This document shows positions 1-12,700 of a stretch of 64,000 nucleotides of DNA, one piece after another. Under the pieces are notes generated by a model. That model had not been told where the DNA came from. It ran no database searches and was given only the letters and a program-made list of their open reading frames with translations. Position 1 is the first letter of the stretch; every line of letters starts with the position of its first letter. The stretch is from Ryuthela nishihirai (lineage: Eukaryota > Arthropoda > Arachnida > Araneae > Heptathelidae): NCBI GenBank assembly GCA_038380435.1, contig JAWZYU010000121.1, forward strand, positions 372,001 through 436,000, read 5' to 3'. A program made the translations under genes and the position numbers.

Positions 1-186
1 GAATAATCTCTATGTAATGTCCTCACGTTCCACGTTCGTGCAGAGAGAAAATGATTAGTAGGATTTTTAAAGAAATTAGGTTTATTGAGATTGGTAGGGC
101 CAACAATATCAAACAGCCCCCTGATCGCAGGCATGGGGCAAAGACCCGTTCCTCCTCCGCTAAAGGCTGAAGTCACCGATGCTGGT
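1..186 (-). mobile_element. RTE-like non-LTR fragment (5' part), continues past left edge
   Basis: This is the reverse complement of the start of an RTE-type polyprotein, just upstream of the endonuclease motifs. By eye it is identical to 12661-12846 of the full-length element at 9778-13467. Homology stops at position 186, where repeat X begins, so its 5' end is truncated. The rest lies outside the window. Confidence 0.9.
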
Positions 187-204
187 GAAAATTTCTTTAA
201 AATC

Positions 205-1089
205 AGAACATTTTAAATTTTGTTAATAAATATCTTATAAAAATATGTAATTTAAGCTTGATAAATAATATTTTATTTCTTTATTTGATGCATATTTCAT
301 TAAACTATGACATAAATAATTTGTTAAAGCAATCTGTTTGCCATCTGTCAATCCCGGTTCTTAGCGAAACAAACCAGGCTATCCAAAAATATTCCATCGC
401 TAATTAGAAATATTTCATATTTATTAACATACAACTCTACGAGGAATCCTAATGTCGTCCACAGCATATTTTCAACGCCTGCAGTCGAAATCAACGAAAT
501 TTGTGCGTTGCGCGGTGGCAACGTGCATGGCGCTAATGAAAAAAGAAAAGGCGATGCAGAAGCAGGCAAAAGGAAAAGGCGATGCGGAATGGAAAAGGTG
601 GCGGGATTGGGTTGGGTTGTTTTACCTCTGGGCGGCACTTTTTTGCACACCATGAGCTAAATGGCCAGATCACATGGACCCCGAAGATTGGGGGAGGGGA
701 CCCACTGGAACAGCTGTTGGGAAACAGATGGTAGCCTCCCGTCAATGCCATCCAGCGTGTTCTTTAACGTGCACAGGGTATGACTCTCCCACACACGGGC
801 CACTGCTTAACGTCCCATCCGATGAACGGCGGCCTTTCCAAGTCCATCAGTGTCCCCTACTGACCGTGGGCAGTAATTTTGCGGAGATAAATCTCAACGC
901 TGACATAGGTGGGACTCGAACCTGGGAACTACAGATTACGAACCTAGCGCGCTACCGACTGAGTCATCCCTGCCCCCCAAAGGTGACGGGAGAGAGAGTA
1001 GCAGGAAATCCAGAAACGAAACGCATACAGTGGAATAGGACAAAGTGGGTTCACTTTCTTTTTAATGGTTGCCCTAATAAGGCTATTCG
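205..1089 (+). repeat. Repeat X, right-hand end, copy interrupted by a SINE
   Basis: Matches 7800-8290 (same orientation) and 41191-41700 (inverted). A tRNA-Lys-type SINE at 607-978 interrupts it. It includes an ORF starting at 452 (67 codons) that is also present, with changes, at 8040. I do not recognise the product and regard it as part of the repeat. Confidence 0.8.
607..978 (-). mobile_element. tRNA-Lys-derived SINE with 13-bp target-site duplication
   Basis: SINE family K, read on the minus strand. The 5' end near 978 is tRNA-like, with A-box, a CTT-type anticodon region (ctcttaatc in better copies) and a B-box GGTTCGAGTCCC-like sequence. A roughly 280-bp body ends in GGTAAAACAAC-like sequence. 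Flanking repeats are aaaggtggcggga (594-606) and aaaggtgacggga (979-991). The related X copy at 8187 has the site unoccupied, which confirms the boundaries. Confidence 0.88.
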
Positions 1090-1303
1090 CCGTCCCATGG
1101 CCGAGTGGTTAGCGCGCTTGGCTACTGATCTAAGGGACCTGGGTTCGAGCCTCGGGTAAGGCATGGATGTATGTGTCGTTTTTCTGCAGAGGTCCTGCCA
1201 TCCTCTCAGACCTTCTCCTATGGCATATAAACTGACAGGCTCCTGTCAGACCTCTGTGGCAAGCAGCTGCTTGAGGAGGTATTTATTTTTTTATTTATTT
1301 ATT
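1090..1303 (+). mobile_element. tRNA-derived SINE family A
   Basis: SINE family A begins with a tRNA-like head (GGCCGAGTGGTTAGCGCGCTT A-box region, GGTTCGAGCC B-box). It continues with a conserved body (cagctgcttgag near the end) and an A/T-rich tail of the type gggtatttattt. It is about 210 bp. At least ten copies occur in this window. Confidence 0.9.
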
Positions 1304-1648
1304 AACGGTTCGTAAACGTATAAATGGTTGCTGCCTACGTAAAGACCTTCCACATCGCAGTACATCACTAAAATCTCACCCAAAATATATGAAACAAAAG
1401 AATGGTTACTTCCTCCGTGGATCGTACGAGGGTGAGAAAAAACATCCTGTGGGAAAACTCAAAAAACCTTGCAATGCGAAACTCAAAGTATGCAACTTCC
1501 AACTTTTACTACGACTTCACAATGTTTCGTCTATACTTCTCCGAAACTTTATATAACCATTTTCCTTTTCTGTAGAAAAATAAAAATGAATCTTACCTAT
1601 CTGAGATGATCGAAACACAATATAAAAATATACCTAAAATTGCAACGT
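1304..1648 (-). repeat. Inverted fragment of repeat X
   Basis: Matches 43698-44045 in the same orientation and about 5380-5702 inverted. It abuts the SINE on the left and the start of an RTE element on the right, so the RTE element appears to have landed in, or recombined with, repeat X. Confidence 0.8.
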
Positions 1649-1650
1649 TT

Positions 1651-4600
1651 AGAACCGGCCACGCCTAGCACCTAATGTCCGACCCGCCTTCTCGTGGTGC
1701 AGACCGTTAGTACCTTTCAAAAGAGATACTCTCTTGTGGAAGTGAACGGAAGGGGAGGGCTGTCAGATTAGTGTGGCCTACTGATCTGGACAACTATGGC
1801 TACTTTTCTTATTTTTCCACCCTACTGAGGAGTGGTCAACCATACAGGGTCCTGGTGCTGACCATATAAACCCACTGGACTAGACAGATATGTGGCTCTG
1901 AGCTTGATTATGGATCCTGATTTTGCTGCACTGGTGGGCTTGTGTGGAGGGAAAATCTTCCGCTGTGTTTTCTGCTTGTTTGTGGGTTGACAGCCCTAAG
2001 TGAATAGATTCACAGGATATGCTTTTCAGCTGGTGAATAATCCTGAGCAGAGGTAATCGCAGGCACCTTCTATTGGCATAGTCAAATTCTACATTGGAGG
2101 AAGTATTCCAGTGTAGACGGCTTCAGCCTTTAGTGGTGGGGGAACGGGTCTTTGCCCCATGTCTGTGATTAGGGGGCTGTTTGATATTGTCGGCATTCCC
2201 TCTCTCAATAAACATAGTTTCTTTAAACATCCCACTAACCATTTTCTCTTCATAGGTAGTTGGAATGTGAGGACTCTGCACAGAGCTTTTTCTCTTGATG
2301 TCCTCACACAAGAATTCCACCATTATAATTTAGATATTCTCGGCCTGCAAGAGACCAGATGGACAGATAAAGGTCAGATTCTTAAAAATAATCTTAAATT
2401 TCTCTTTTCAAGAGGGACGATAATAAGTACAACCAAGGCGTTGGTCTGCTTCTCAACAGACATACCACTGATGTTATTCTAGGATATGAGTGAAAGGCTT
2501 CTTACAGCAAAATTTCAGACAATCATTACAGACTTGAATGCTATCTGCTGCTATGCCCCCACTGAGGATGCCGATGAGGATAAGAATGATAGGTTTTACT
2601 TACAACTTCAGGATATTTTGAATTCTGTCAAGTAAGGATATATTACCTTTTTTCTATGTGATTTCAATGCCAAAGTTGGTACTAACTCTGACCTTTGGGG
2701 AGGAGTAATAGGCCCTTTTGGTATTGGTAGCTGCACTGGCAATGGACAACGTCTCCTAGAGGTAAGTAAACTCAATGGTTTCAGAATAACTAACACTTTT
2801 TACAAACACCGCAACATACATGGTTTTTACCCGAACACATGGGTTTTACCCGATGGGCTGCATGAGAATATGATTGATTATATATTAATTAACAGCAAAT
2901 GGGCTACTTCTCTTAGGAATACCAGGTCATATAGGGGAGCTGAAATTGGATCTGACCATTATCTTGTTAAAAGTGTCTTGCAACTTAAACTTAAAAAGTG
3001 TTGTGCTAGGGTTAAAAATTTGCTTTTAATACTGAAGCTCTGAAAGACCCAGTTATAGCCAAAGCTTACCATGATAGGTTACTTAGTCATGACAGTCGTG
3101 GTTTGCTTAATACTGAAGTTGAGGAAGAATGGGGCCATTTTAAACAGGCTTTTTTGGAAACTAACAGTACTCTTTTAGGAAAAAAGGAGCAGAGGAGACA
3201 GAATTATTTAAGTGATAAAGCACTTGAGCTTATTTCAGAAAGAAGGAACTGCAGGAATGTCCTTAATCAGTACCCTACTAGTCCTAATAGAAAGGATTAC
3301 AGAGAGCTTAATAAACGTGTAAAGGAACAGTTAGCTACTGATAAGAATCTTTGGCTTGATGGCTTGGCTGACAAAGCAGAGGAAGCAGTTAGGCAGCACA
3401 ACAGCAGAGAGCTGTACCAGATAGTTAATGTTTTATGTGGTAGAAAACGGACAGGCATACAGGGATTGCAGGATAAACAAGGAAAGGTTATAGAAGGTGA
3501 GGATTCTGTCACGGCTAGGTGGGCTGATCATTTCAGTGATGTTCTAAACAATGTGGTTACTTCTACTCCCATTGTTTGCCATGATGATAGATGTATTGGT
3601 GGCTTTAATGTTGGCTCTATAACACAGTCTGAAGTTATTTTAACTATTTCTAAACTTAAACTTCATAAATCCCCAGGTGTAGATGACATTACTACGGAAA
3701 TGCGTAGAAATGTGAATATTTCGGTTACCACTTGGATGACTGAAAATATTAATATGTTTTAGGATATAGCCATTCTACCTAAAGATTTTACCAGAGCTAT
3801 TATTATCTCTGCTTATAAAAAATGGTGATAGCAGCTCTTGTGATAGTTATAGGGGTATCAGCCTACTCTCTGTTCCAGTTAAAGTTCTTTCCATGATTGT
3901 GCTTAATAGAATTAAGAATCTGGTTCATAGTCAATTGCGTGATGAGCAATGTGGATTCAGAAGTGGTAGGGGATGTGTGGATCAGATATTTTCACTTAGG
4001 CAGATTCTTGAGGAATGTTTAGAGTTTCAGAAACCTCTGGTTGCTAGCTTTGTTGATTTCAAAAGGCTTTCGACTCTGTTGATCGTCATAATTTGTGGTT
4101 ATATGGTATACCAGACAAGTTAGTTAACATAATGAAAGCTCTCTATAATAACACTGAGTCGTGTGTGAGAGTTGGCAAGGCTTGTAGCAATTGGTTTAGC
4201 ATTACACCTGGTGTTCGACAAGGGTGCATTTTGTCTCCTTTGCTCTTTAGCTTGGTTATTGATTATGTTATGCAAAATTCACTTCAAAGGAAAGATTTTG
4301 GCCTTAAATGGACTGGAGATAAGAAAATTTCTGATTTAGATTATGCTGATGATTTAGCCCTTTTGGCAAATGATGTTGATGAGATGAACTCTTTCATTCG
4401 AGCTGTTGATGAAACTGGTAATAGAGTAGGTTTGGTTATAAACAGGGAGAAAACTAAAATGATGAAAATTGGTCAAGCAGGCTGTGATTCAGTTAATCTT
4501 AATGGTTGCAGTCTTGAGCAGGTGTCACAGTTTAATTACCTTGGGAGCTATGTAACATACAATGGTGATGTGCGGCATGAGATTAACAGAAGAATAGGGA

Positions 4601-4927
4601 TTGCTGCCGGGACATTTAAGAATCTATGAAGGTTGTGGAGAAATAGGCGTATACACCTAAAGACTAAAATTAGACTGTATAATAATTTGGTTCTTTCTAG
4701 GGTTAGTTACGGTAGTGAAACGTGGACACTGTGTAAACAAGATAACAGGAAACTAGATGCTTTTGATTCTAGATGCTTACGCAGTATCTTGGGTATTAGG
4801 TGGTTTAACTTTGTAACTAATGATGAGCTTAGGCAAAGGAATCTGCAACCTCCTTTAAGCAGCATATTGTGCAGAGAGAGACTCCGTTGGTTTGACCATG
4901 TTGTCAACCATGTTGACCATGTTGTCT
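1651..4927 (+). mobile_element. RTE-like non-LTR retrotransposon A, 3' truncated
   Basis: Aligns along its length with the full-length element at 9778-13467 (inverted). It includes the 5' untranslated region (from agaaccggcc at 1651), endonuclease and most of the reverse transcriptase. The 3' end is missing: homology ends near 4927 in a short gaccatgttgtc duplication, where a SINE fragment follows. There is no 3' ATC-type repeat and no clear target-site duplication. Confidence 0.88.
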
Positions 4928-4929
4928 AA
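2118..4929 (+). pseudogene. RTE-type endonuclease/reverse transcriptase, broken
   Basis: Remnant of a single long polyprotein, now split over several frames. Visible in order are: an APE-type endonuclease start (GSWNVRTL near 2262, LDILGLQETRWT near 2333, CYAPTED near 2550, CDFNAKVG near 2660); a linker rich in basic residues (3103-3700); and the reverse transcriptase (FVDFK near 4050, GVRQGCILSPLLFSLVIDYVM near 4213, DYADDLALL near 4337). A C-terminal region with YGSETWTLCK (near 4710) and LRSILGIRW (near 4777) follows. In-frame stops and frameshifts separate these blocks. One change turns Leu-Trp into Leu-stop at 4627. It cannot encode a working enzyme. Confidence 0.9.
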
Positions 4930-4931
4930 GG

Positions 4932-4980
4932 GACCCGGGGCTCGAACCCAGGTCCCTTAGATCAGTAGCCAAGCGCGCGG
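4932..4980 (-). mobile_element. SINE family A fragment (tRNA-like head only)
   Basis: Contains ggctcgaacccaggtccctt, the reverse complement of the family A B-box region, and ends inside the A-box. The body is missing. It forms the junction between RTE copy A and repeat X. Confidence 0.75.
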
Positions 4981-5257
4981 TAGATATGTTCCCGAGAACA
5001 CCGTGTAAAAAAATAAACCTTTTAAAGAAAATACAGTGCATATGAAAAAATAGATATGAAAATCTTTAAGTATTCATTTGATTTTTATTAATTTAAACAG
5101 ATTTTTTTATTACATAAATGTTACTTATCTCGTATAAAAGTGGAAGTTAAAATAGAGTGGTGACAAAGAAAAATGGCGGCATGAGAAATAAGTCAATTCC
5201 TAAAATTAGTTTTTCCATGTGAATACGGGTTAATAATAAAGAAGGAAAAACACCGAG

Positions 5258-5488
5258 ATGACGTCAGCAGTACTGTTTCGTTTGTGTTGCCAGCAGATTT
5301 TGTATAATATATTACACGCAGTTAAACTTTTAGAAATGCTTTTCTTAATCATAATAATGTTGCTATTTTTGGTCTATTTTTATGTTATGTTTCGATCATC
5401 TCAGGTAGGTAAGATGCATTTTTATTTTTCTAGAGAGAATAAAAATAGTTATTTAATGTTTCGGAGAAGTATAGACGAAATATTATGA
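5258..5488 (+). other. Open frame of 76 codons in repeat X, coding status doubtful
   Basis: The frame contains a hydrophobic stretch (residues about 27-47, rich in L, I, V, F) that could form one membrane helix, followed by a basic tail. The inverted X copy has the same frame (44139-43909) with two amino-acid differences (L24V and G52R, approximately). Both changes are replacements, so there is no sign of protein selection. The start codon overlaps the TGACGTCA motif. I do not recognise it. Confidence 0.2.
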
Positions 5489-5949
5489 AGCCGTAGTAAA
5501 AGTTGGAAGTTGCCTACTTTCAGTTTCGCAATGCAAGTTTTTTGAGTTGTTCCACTGGATGTTTTTTCTCACCCTCGTACGATACACGGAGGAGGTAACC
5601 ATTGTTTTGTTTAATATATTTTGGGTGAGATTTTAGTCATGTACTGCGATGTGGAAGGGCTTTACGTAGGCAGCAATCATTTATACGTTTACGAACCGTT
5701 AAAGATTTGGAACTTATTTATTGAGAGATGAAATAAACAGTTGCAATTATCTTTCTATAAATAGGAATTGACTACGAAATATTTGTGTTGACACGAAATA
5801 GGGTCTTCCTAATTGTAGCTATGGAAATGGCGTTTTTTGAACTACATTATTTGAGTTTTTAGAGTTAAGAACGATAGGATAATTTTACAAATGCCAAGAT
5901 GGAAAATAATTATCCGGTGCAATACACTAATTATTTTATTAAGAGTAAA

Positions 5950-6157
5950 ACCCATGGCCGAGTGGTTAGCACGCTTGGCTACTGATCTAAGGGACCTGGG
6001 TTCGAGCCCCGGGTAAGGCATGGCTGTTTGTGTCGTTTTTCTGCTGAGGTCCTGCCATCCTCACATACCTTCTACTACGGCATATAAACTGACAGGCTCC
6101 TGTCAGACCTCTGTGGCAAGCAGCTGCTTGAGGGGGTATTTATTTTCATTTTATTAA
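5950..6157 (+). mobile_element. SINE family A inside repeat X
   Basis: Complete family A SINE with tRNA-like head, conserved body and tail gggtatttatttt. The inverted X copy carries it at the same place (43250-43448), so this insertion predates the X duplication. Confidence 0.9.
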
Positions 6158-8039
6158 AACTGAAATCTAAACGTGATTTGAAGTGTCATGTCAACTTTGC
6201 GTTTAACATATTTTTTTTCGCGTGTTAAATATTCCAGCGTTCATCATTTATATATAACGGCAACCAACGTTTTTATATTCGATATCACACGTATGTCGTA
6301 CAGGTGTGAGAAATATCTAGTGCAAATGATATCGAATAAGATATTTGGCTACTAAGGTATTATGGCAATGTCACCTTTTATTTTGTCCATCAGATAGGTT
6401 TTGTGAGTACCTCAGGAGAAAATATGTTTAGGAAAATGTATTGAATTCAATAATAAACAGTGATTTCACAAAATAGTTTCGTTATATGGCTTTCACGAGA
6501 CACTGAAAATGCTTTTCCTCTTCACATTATAGAAATTATGCTGTAAAGTAACCGAAACCGCGTTGCTGTCGTCATCTCTGTGTTTTCTCCAATTTATTAT
6601 TAAGGCGCACACATATTTCAGTTTGCTTATATATGGCAATACGTAGCTCTGACATGGTACACGTTGGATCTTTTTTATTTTAAAGAGTCTAGGCAGGGAA
6701 AGCTTTCGTTATTCGATTATCTTTGGTTATTTGATGGCGATCCCCACTGCTACGTTATATTCGATAATATTCGTCCCTATAATATTCACTAATTGGCTTC
6801 GGCCAGGTACGAGAAATGGTCAGAAAGGAAGCTTAAAGAGAAAGAACTTTGTTGCGGATATGGAGAGGTGTCACTTCCTTCGACGTCGGAAAACAATTAA
6901 ATCAACAATTGCCAGACGTCAGCAAAGATTTATTACGATTACTTTCAAACAGTATACAGTTAATGAAATCTGTTGAAGTCAAACGTACGTAGTAGCGTCG
7001 ACATTTTTCACGTTTTCTTCTAGGGAATCGAAGATTAGTTTTGGTTAGAAAAATAAGCCGTCTTTTAAGAGGATATTTTAATGATATCGTATATGTACGG
7101 TGACCATACGTCGTTTATTTAAGAGGACAGTCCTTTATTTCGCTGCTATGTCCTTTAGATTTATTTTTTTTCTAAAATGGCGATTTTTTCCCTTTTTTTT
7201 CGTGAATTAAAATAGTAAATTGAATATTGGCGCGCACTAGATGGGTTGAAATTTTTAAATATTTCACCGATTAACAGGAATCTTTTAAAAACATTTTAAA
7301 AAAACGTTGAATTTAGCTTATGTATCCCTTGATTTAATGTCCTCACCGAACGAATATTTTGATTAGCGAACAATATGTGGACCAGTGAAAAAACAAAATG
7401 AAAAATCGGAACATTTATAGCATGCATTTATACCAAATGCAACACTCATATGAACTGTATACAGTTTTATGAAATTTTAAAAGAAAAACATGATTTATTA
7501 ACCCTTCCAGTGTCCAGAACGTATATATCCGTTTTTAGTACAATAAAAGAAAACGATTTAAAAAAAAATAAAAATTTCCATTTTAATTTTTGTTAATAAA
7601 TATCTTATAAAAATATGTAATTTAAGCTTGATACAAAATATTTTCCTTTTTTATTTCATGCATATTTTATTAAACTACGACATAAATAATTTGTTAAAGC
7701 CATCTGTTTGCCATTTCCTAGAAGTTATATAAGGTATTGCCAATTTGTTAACATTACTCTGATAAAGGAAAACGATTTAAAAAAAATTAAAATTGCCATT
7801 TTAAATTTTGTTAATAGATATCTTATTAAAATATGTCATTTAAGCTTGATAAATAATATTTTATTTCTTTATTTGATGCATATTTCATTAAACTATGACA
7901 TAAATAATTTGTTAAAGCGATCTGTTTGCCATCTCTCAATCCCGGTTCTTAGCGAAACAAACCGGGCTATCCAAAAATATTCCATCGCTAATTAGAAATC
8001 TGTCATATTTATTAACATACAACTCTACGAGGAATCCTA

Positions 8040-8267
8040 ATGTCATCCGCAGCATATTATCGACGCCTGCAATCGAAATCAACGAAATTTGTGCGAGGCG
8101 CGGTGGCAACGTGCATGGCACTAATGAAAAAAGAAAAGGCGATGCAGAAGGCAGGCAAAAGGAAAAGGCGATGCGGAATGGAAAAGGTGGTGGGAGAGAG
8201 TAGCAGGAGATCCGGAAACGAAACACATGCAGTGGAAAAAGACAAAGTGGGTTCACTTTCTTTTTAA
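8040..8267 (+). other. Open frame of 75 codons in repeat X, unrecognised
   Basis: A basic frame (many K and R, for example KKEKAMQKAGKRKRR). Versions occur at 452 and, inverted, upstream of 41360, all beginning MSS(A/T)AY. The downstream parts differ in frame between copies (for example a 1-nt difference in the agcaggcaaaagg tract). This suggests repeat sequence rather than a maintained gene, though a decayed transposon exon is possible. Confidence 0.2.
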
Positions 8268-8290
8268 TGGTTGCCCTAATAAGGCTATTT

Positions 8291-9126
8291 GCCGTCCCAT
8301 GGCCGAGTGGTTAGCGCGCTGGGCTACTGATCTAAGGGACCTGGTTCGAGCCCCGGGTAAGGCATGGCTGTTGTGTCGTTTTTCTGCTGAGGTCCTGTCA
8401 TCCTCTCAGACCCCCCCCCCCCCCAATAGGGGACCACCTTGTCGTGGTGGGGGGGGCCTAGGGCCCAGCAACCCGGCTGAGGAGGCATTGCCGGTCGGGA
8501 TGATCCCCAGCTGGAGCAGGCCAAAGGATTTGCCGGCTGTAGTGGGCACTAGCTGGAGCATTCCAAGGTTTTGCCGGTTGGGGTGGTCCCCGGCTGGAGC
8601 ATTGCTGAAGCCAACCGAGGTTGAAGACGCTGCTGGCTGGCTTGATTGCCGGTCGGGTGGTGACGGCGTTGGAGACCTCACCTATCAAGAGACCTGTGTG
8701 GTCTGTTCGACGGCTCTGCCGAAAGGCACGAGCTGTCAAAAAAGTCTGGGTCTTACTAAGAGTCTCCACCCCGGGTGCCGATCGAGCTTGGATCTTTATA
8801 TCCTTGCACATTTGCAAACCGGGGAATAGATTAAAGTAAGGTTTCTTCCGGTGGTCAGCTTTCCTTCTATAGGACTGCTGCCATGTGAGGCTGGGGTTGA
8901 GGTGCGCCTATAGGGCGTATTCCTTGCCCCCGGCTCTAGATGGTCATGGCTTTTCATAACCAGGTAGTGCTGTACAAGCGGAACCGGGAATTGCCGTAGT
9001 TGCATAAGATCGCAACAAAGAGATTCATCCTCTCAGACCTTCTACTATGGCATGTAAACTGATAGGCTCCTGTCACACCTCTGTCGCAAGCAGCTGCTTG
9101 AGAGGGTAATTATTTATTTATTTTAT
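8291..9126 (+). mobile_element. SINE family A split by a 612-bp insertion
   Basis: The head and first part lie at 8291-8412 and the rest at 9025-9126. The inverted histone arm has the same SINE uninterrupted at 54212-54402, which is the unoccupied site. This SINE marks the outer limit of the duplicated histone arm. Confidence 0.9.
8413..9024. mobile_element. GC-rich 612-bp element with 15-bp target-site duplication
   Basis: The 15-nt flanks tcatcctctcagacc are identical at 8398-8412 and 9025-9039. The insert begins with a run of 12 further C and a palindromic ccaccttgtcgtggtgg. It is much richer in G+C than its surroundings. It has three tandem repeats of about 42 bp (starting near 8489, 8530, 8571; each with ttgccgg and ctggagca). 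No poly(A) tail or terminal inverted repeats were seen. The long duplication suggests a non-LTR-derived or SINE-like element; the family and orientation are unknown to me. Confidence 0.75.
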
Positions 9127-9777
9127 TATGTAATAGAAACTAATACTTCATTTCAAAAGTTCTCTTACCCATTCATCTTCATTAATCCATAGCACATTAC
9201 TCAATTAATCATTCACTTTAAAAACAAATACAATTTACAACAAAGTCATTTTTTTTTCTTATATCTCTCTAAACTGATTCATTCTACAACTACATTCTTA
9301 AAACAGTAATTAGACTAAGACACAGTGAAGATATTATCTCACTCACACAATACCTGTGATTTCTACCACTTGAAACAACCATTGACTAAAGTAAATTTCT
9401 TTACATTTACCCAAATAGTGGTTGAATTTCATATCAACTTCATTCCATAAACAGTTTTTCATATATAACTACCACATCAAGCTGTTCCAAAACAACAGAA
9501 CACTCAATGCTATATTATATTACTACCATTACTATACAACTTTGCTATGTCTGTAATTGCGAGCAAACTAGAATGAAAACATTCTTTCAATGACTGGTAT
9601 CCGATTTCTACAAAATATTCTCACTGAATCCATTACATTCGTATCGTACTCCTGTAACCTTCAATCAAAAATGAACCATAAAACTTTTAAACTACTCGCA
9701 GTTATCTAGAACTAACTAATCCACTCAATTAAAGGTAACGCTGCAATCATAGACTCCATTTATGCCTCGAAAATTAT

Positions 9778-12700
9778 CGTCATCATCATCATCCTCAAGC
9801 AGCCATGGGCTACGGAGGTCCAACCAGACCGCGCAGTTTAATTCTCCAAGTATATCTGTCCTGAGCTACATCTGCTGCATCCGGCCATTGCACACCAATT
9901 CTAACAAGGTCCTGTTTGACATTGTCTGCCCACCGCATCCTAGGTCTCCCCCTCCTTCTGAGGCCTCTAGGCACACTGTTAGTAACCCTATTCACCATCT
10001 ATAATTATCCATACGGGCCACATGGCCAAACCAGCGGAGTCTCTCTCTGCACAATATGCTGCTTATAGGAGGTTGCAGATTCCTTTGCCTAACCTCATCA
10101 TTAGTTACAATTTAAACCACCTAATACCCAAGATACTGCGTAAGCATCTAGAAACGAAAGCATCTAGTTTCCTGTTATCTTGTTTACACAGTGTCCAAGT
10201 TTCACTACTATAACTAACCCTAGAAAGAACCAAATTATTATAGAGTCTAATTTTAGTCTTTAGGTGTATACGCCTATTTCTCCACACTGTTCATAGATTC
10301 TTAAAAGTCCCGGCAGCAATCCCTATTCGTCTGTTAATCTCATGCCGCACATCACCATTATCTGTTACATAGCTCCCAAGGTAATTAAACTGTGACACCT
10401 GCTCAAGACTGCAACCATTCGGATTAACTGAATCACAGCCTGCCTGACCAATTTTCATCACTTTAGTTTTCTCTCTGTTTATAACCAAACCTACTGTACT
10501 ACCAGTCTCATCAACAGTTCGAATGAAAGAGTTCATCTCATCAACATTATTTCCCAAAAGGGCTAAATCATCAGCATAATCTAAATCAGAAATTTTAGTA
10601 TATCCAGCCCATTTAAGGCCAAAATCTTTCCCTTGAAGTGAATTTCGCATAACATAATCAATAACCAAACTAAAGAGAAAAGAATGCAAAATGCACCCTT
10701 GTCGAACACCAGACGAAATGCTAAACCAATTGCTACAAGACTTTCCAACTCTCACACATGACTCTGTTATTATAGAGAGCTTTAATTATGTTAACTAACT
10801 TGTCTGGTATTACCATATGATCTCACAATCAACCACAAATTATGACGATCAACAGAGTCGAAAGCCTTTTTGAAATCAACAAAGCTAGCAATCAAAGGTT
10901 TCTGAAATTCTAAACATTTCTCAAGAATCTGCCTAAGTGAAAATATCTGATCCACACATCCCCTACCACTTCTGAATCCATATTGCTCATCACGCAATTG
11001 CCTGTGAATCAGATTCTTAGTTCTATTAAGCACAATCATGGAAAGAACTTTACCTGGAACAGAGAGTAGGCTTATACCACAATAGTTATCACAAGAACTG
11101 CGATCGCCTTTTTTGAAAAAGGGATAACAATAGCTCTGGTAAAATCCTTAGGAACCATGCCTTTATCATAAAAGATATTCAGAATTTCAGTCATCCAAGT
11201 GGTAACCGAAACATTCCCAGCTCTAAGTATTTCTGTAGTAATTTCATCTACCCCTGGGGGTTTATGAAATTTAAGTTTAGAAACAGCCAAAATAACTTCA
11301 GATTTTGTTATAGAGCCAACATTAAAGCTGCCAATGCATCTATCATCATTACAAACAATGGGAGTAGAACTAACCACATTGTTTAGAACATCACTGAAAT
11401 GCTCAGCCCACCTAGCCATGACAGAATCCTCACCTTCTATAACCTTAGCTTTTTTATCCTTCAATCATTGTATACCTGTCCGTTTTCTACCACATAAAAC
11501 ATTAACTATCTGGTACAGCTCTCTGCTGTTGTGCTGCCTAACTGCTTCCTCAGCTTTGTCAGTCAAGCCATCAAAGCCAAAGATTCTTATCAGTAGCTAA
11601 CTGTTCCTTTACACGTTTATTAAGCTCTCTGTAATCCTTTCTATTAGGATTAGTAGGGTACTGATTAAGGCATTCCTGCAGTTCCTTCTTTCTGAAATAA
11701 GCTCAAGTGCCTTATCACTTATATAATTCTGTCTCCTCTGCTCCTTTTTTCCTAAAAGAGTACTTTTAGTTTCCAAAAAAGCCTGTTTAAAATGGCCCCA
11801 TTCTTCCTCAACTTCAGTATTAAGCAAACAATGACTGTCATAATGACTAAGTAACCTATCATGGTAAGCTTTAGCTATAACTGGGTCTTTCAGAGCTTCA
11901 GTATTAAAGGTAAATTTTTTAACCCTAGCACAACACTTTTTAAGTTTAAGTTGCAAGACACTTTTAACAAGATAATGGTCAGATCCAATTTCAGCTCCCC
12001 TATATGACCTGGTATTCCTAACTGAACTAGCCCATTTGCTGTTAATTAATATATAATCAATCATATTCCTATGCAGCCCATTAGGTGAAACCCATGTGTA
12101 TTTATGTATGTCGCTGTGTTTGTAATATGTGTTAGTTATTCTGAAACCATTGAGTTTACTTACCTGTAGGAGACGTTGCCCATTGCCATTGCAGCTACCA
12201 ATAACAAAAGGGCCTTATCACCCCTCCCCAAAGATCAGAGTCAGTAATCAGAGTCAAAGATCAGAGTCTTTGGCATTGAAGTCACCTAGAACAAGGATAA
12301 TATATCCTTTCTTGACAGAATTCAAAATATCCTGAAGTTGTCCATAAAACCTATCCTTCTTATCCTTATCAGCATCCTCAGTGGGGGCATAACAGCAGAT
12401 AACATTCAAGTCTTTAATGCTTGTCTGAAATTTTGCTGTAAGAAATCTTTCATTAATGCACTTATATCGTAGAAGAGCGTCACTAGCATGTCTGCTGAGC
12501 AGCAGACCCACGCCTTGGTGATGGTTTCCATCCTCCCTCCCTGTAAAGAGAAATTTAAAGTTAGTTTTAAGTATCTCACCTTTACCTGTCCATCTGATCT
12601 CTTGCAAGCCTAGAATATCTAGGTTATAGCGCTGGAATTCTTGCATGAGGACATCAAGAGAATAATCTCTATGTAATGTCCTCACGTTCCACGTTCGTGC

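Larger units (their letters stand above)
4981..8290 (+). repeat. Repeat X, long copy (inverted at 41191-44426)
   Basis: A 3.3-kb block repeated almost completely, in reverse, at 41191-44426, including an internal SINE at the same position. A diverged version lies at 36440-37960. It contains a TGACGTCA palindrome (5259-5266) and a related inverted motif near 6563. Short open frames occur but none resembles a known protein. X could be a large non-autonomous transposon or a segmental duplication. I found no convincing terminal inverted repeats. Confidence 0.85.

Noticed and set aside
674..1159. A 161-codon open frame
   Set aside because: It reads across a family K SINE in antisense and into a family A SINE; the residues simply reflect SINE sequence.
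1090..1160. tRNA-like sequences with A and B boxes (here and at about 20 other places)
   Set aside because: Each is joined to a constant SINE body and A/T-rich tail, several with target-site duplications. Acceptor stems do not close, so they are SINE heads and not tRNA genes.
8227..8829. A 200-codon open frame on the plus strand
   Set aside because: It runs from repeat X through a SINE into the 612-bp GC-rich insertion. The composition of the insertion explains its length, and no domain is recognisable.
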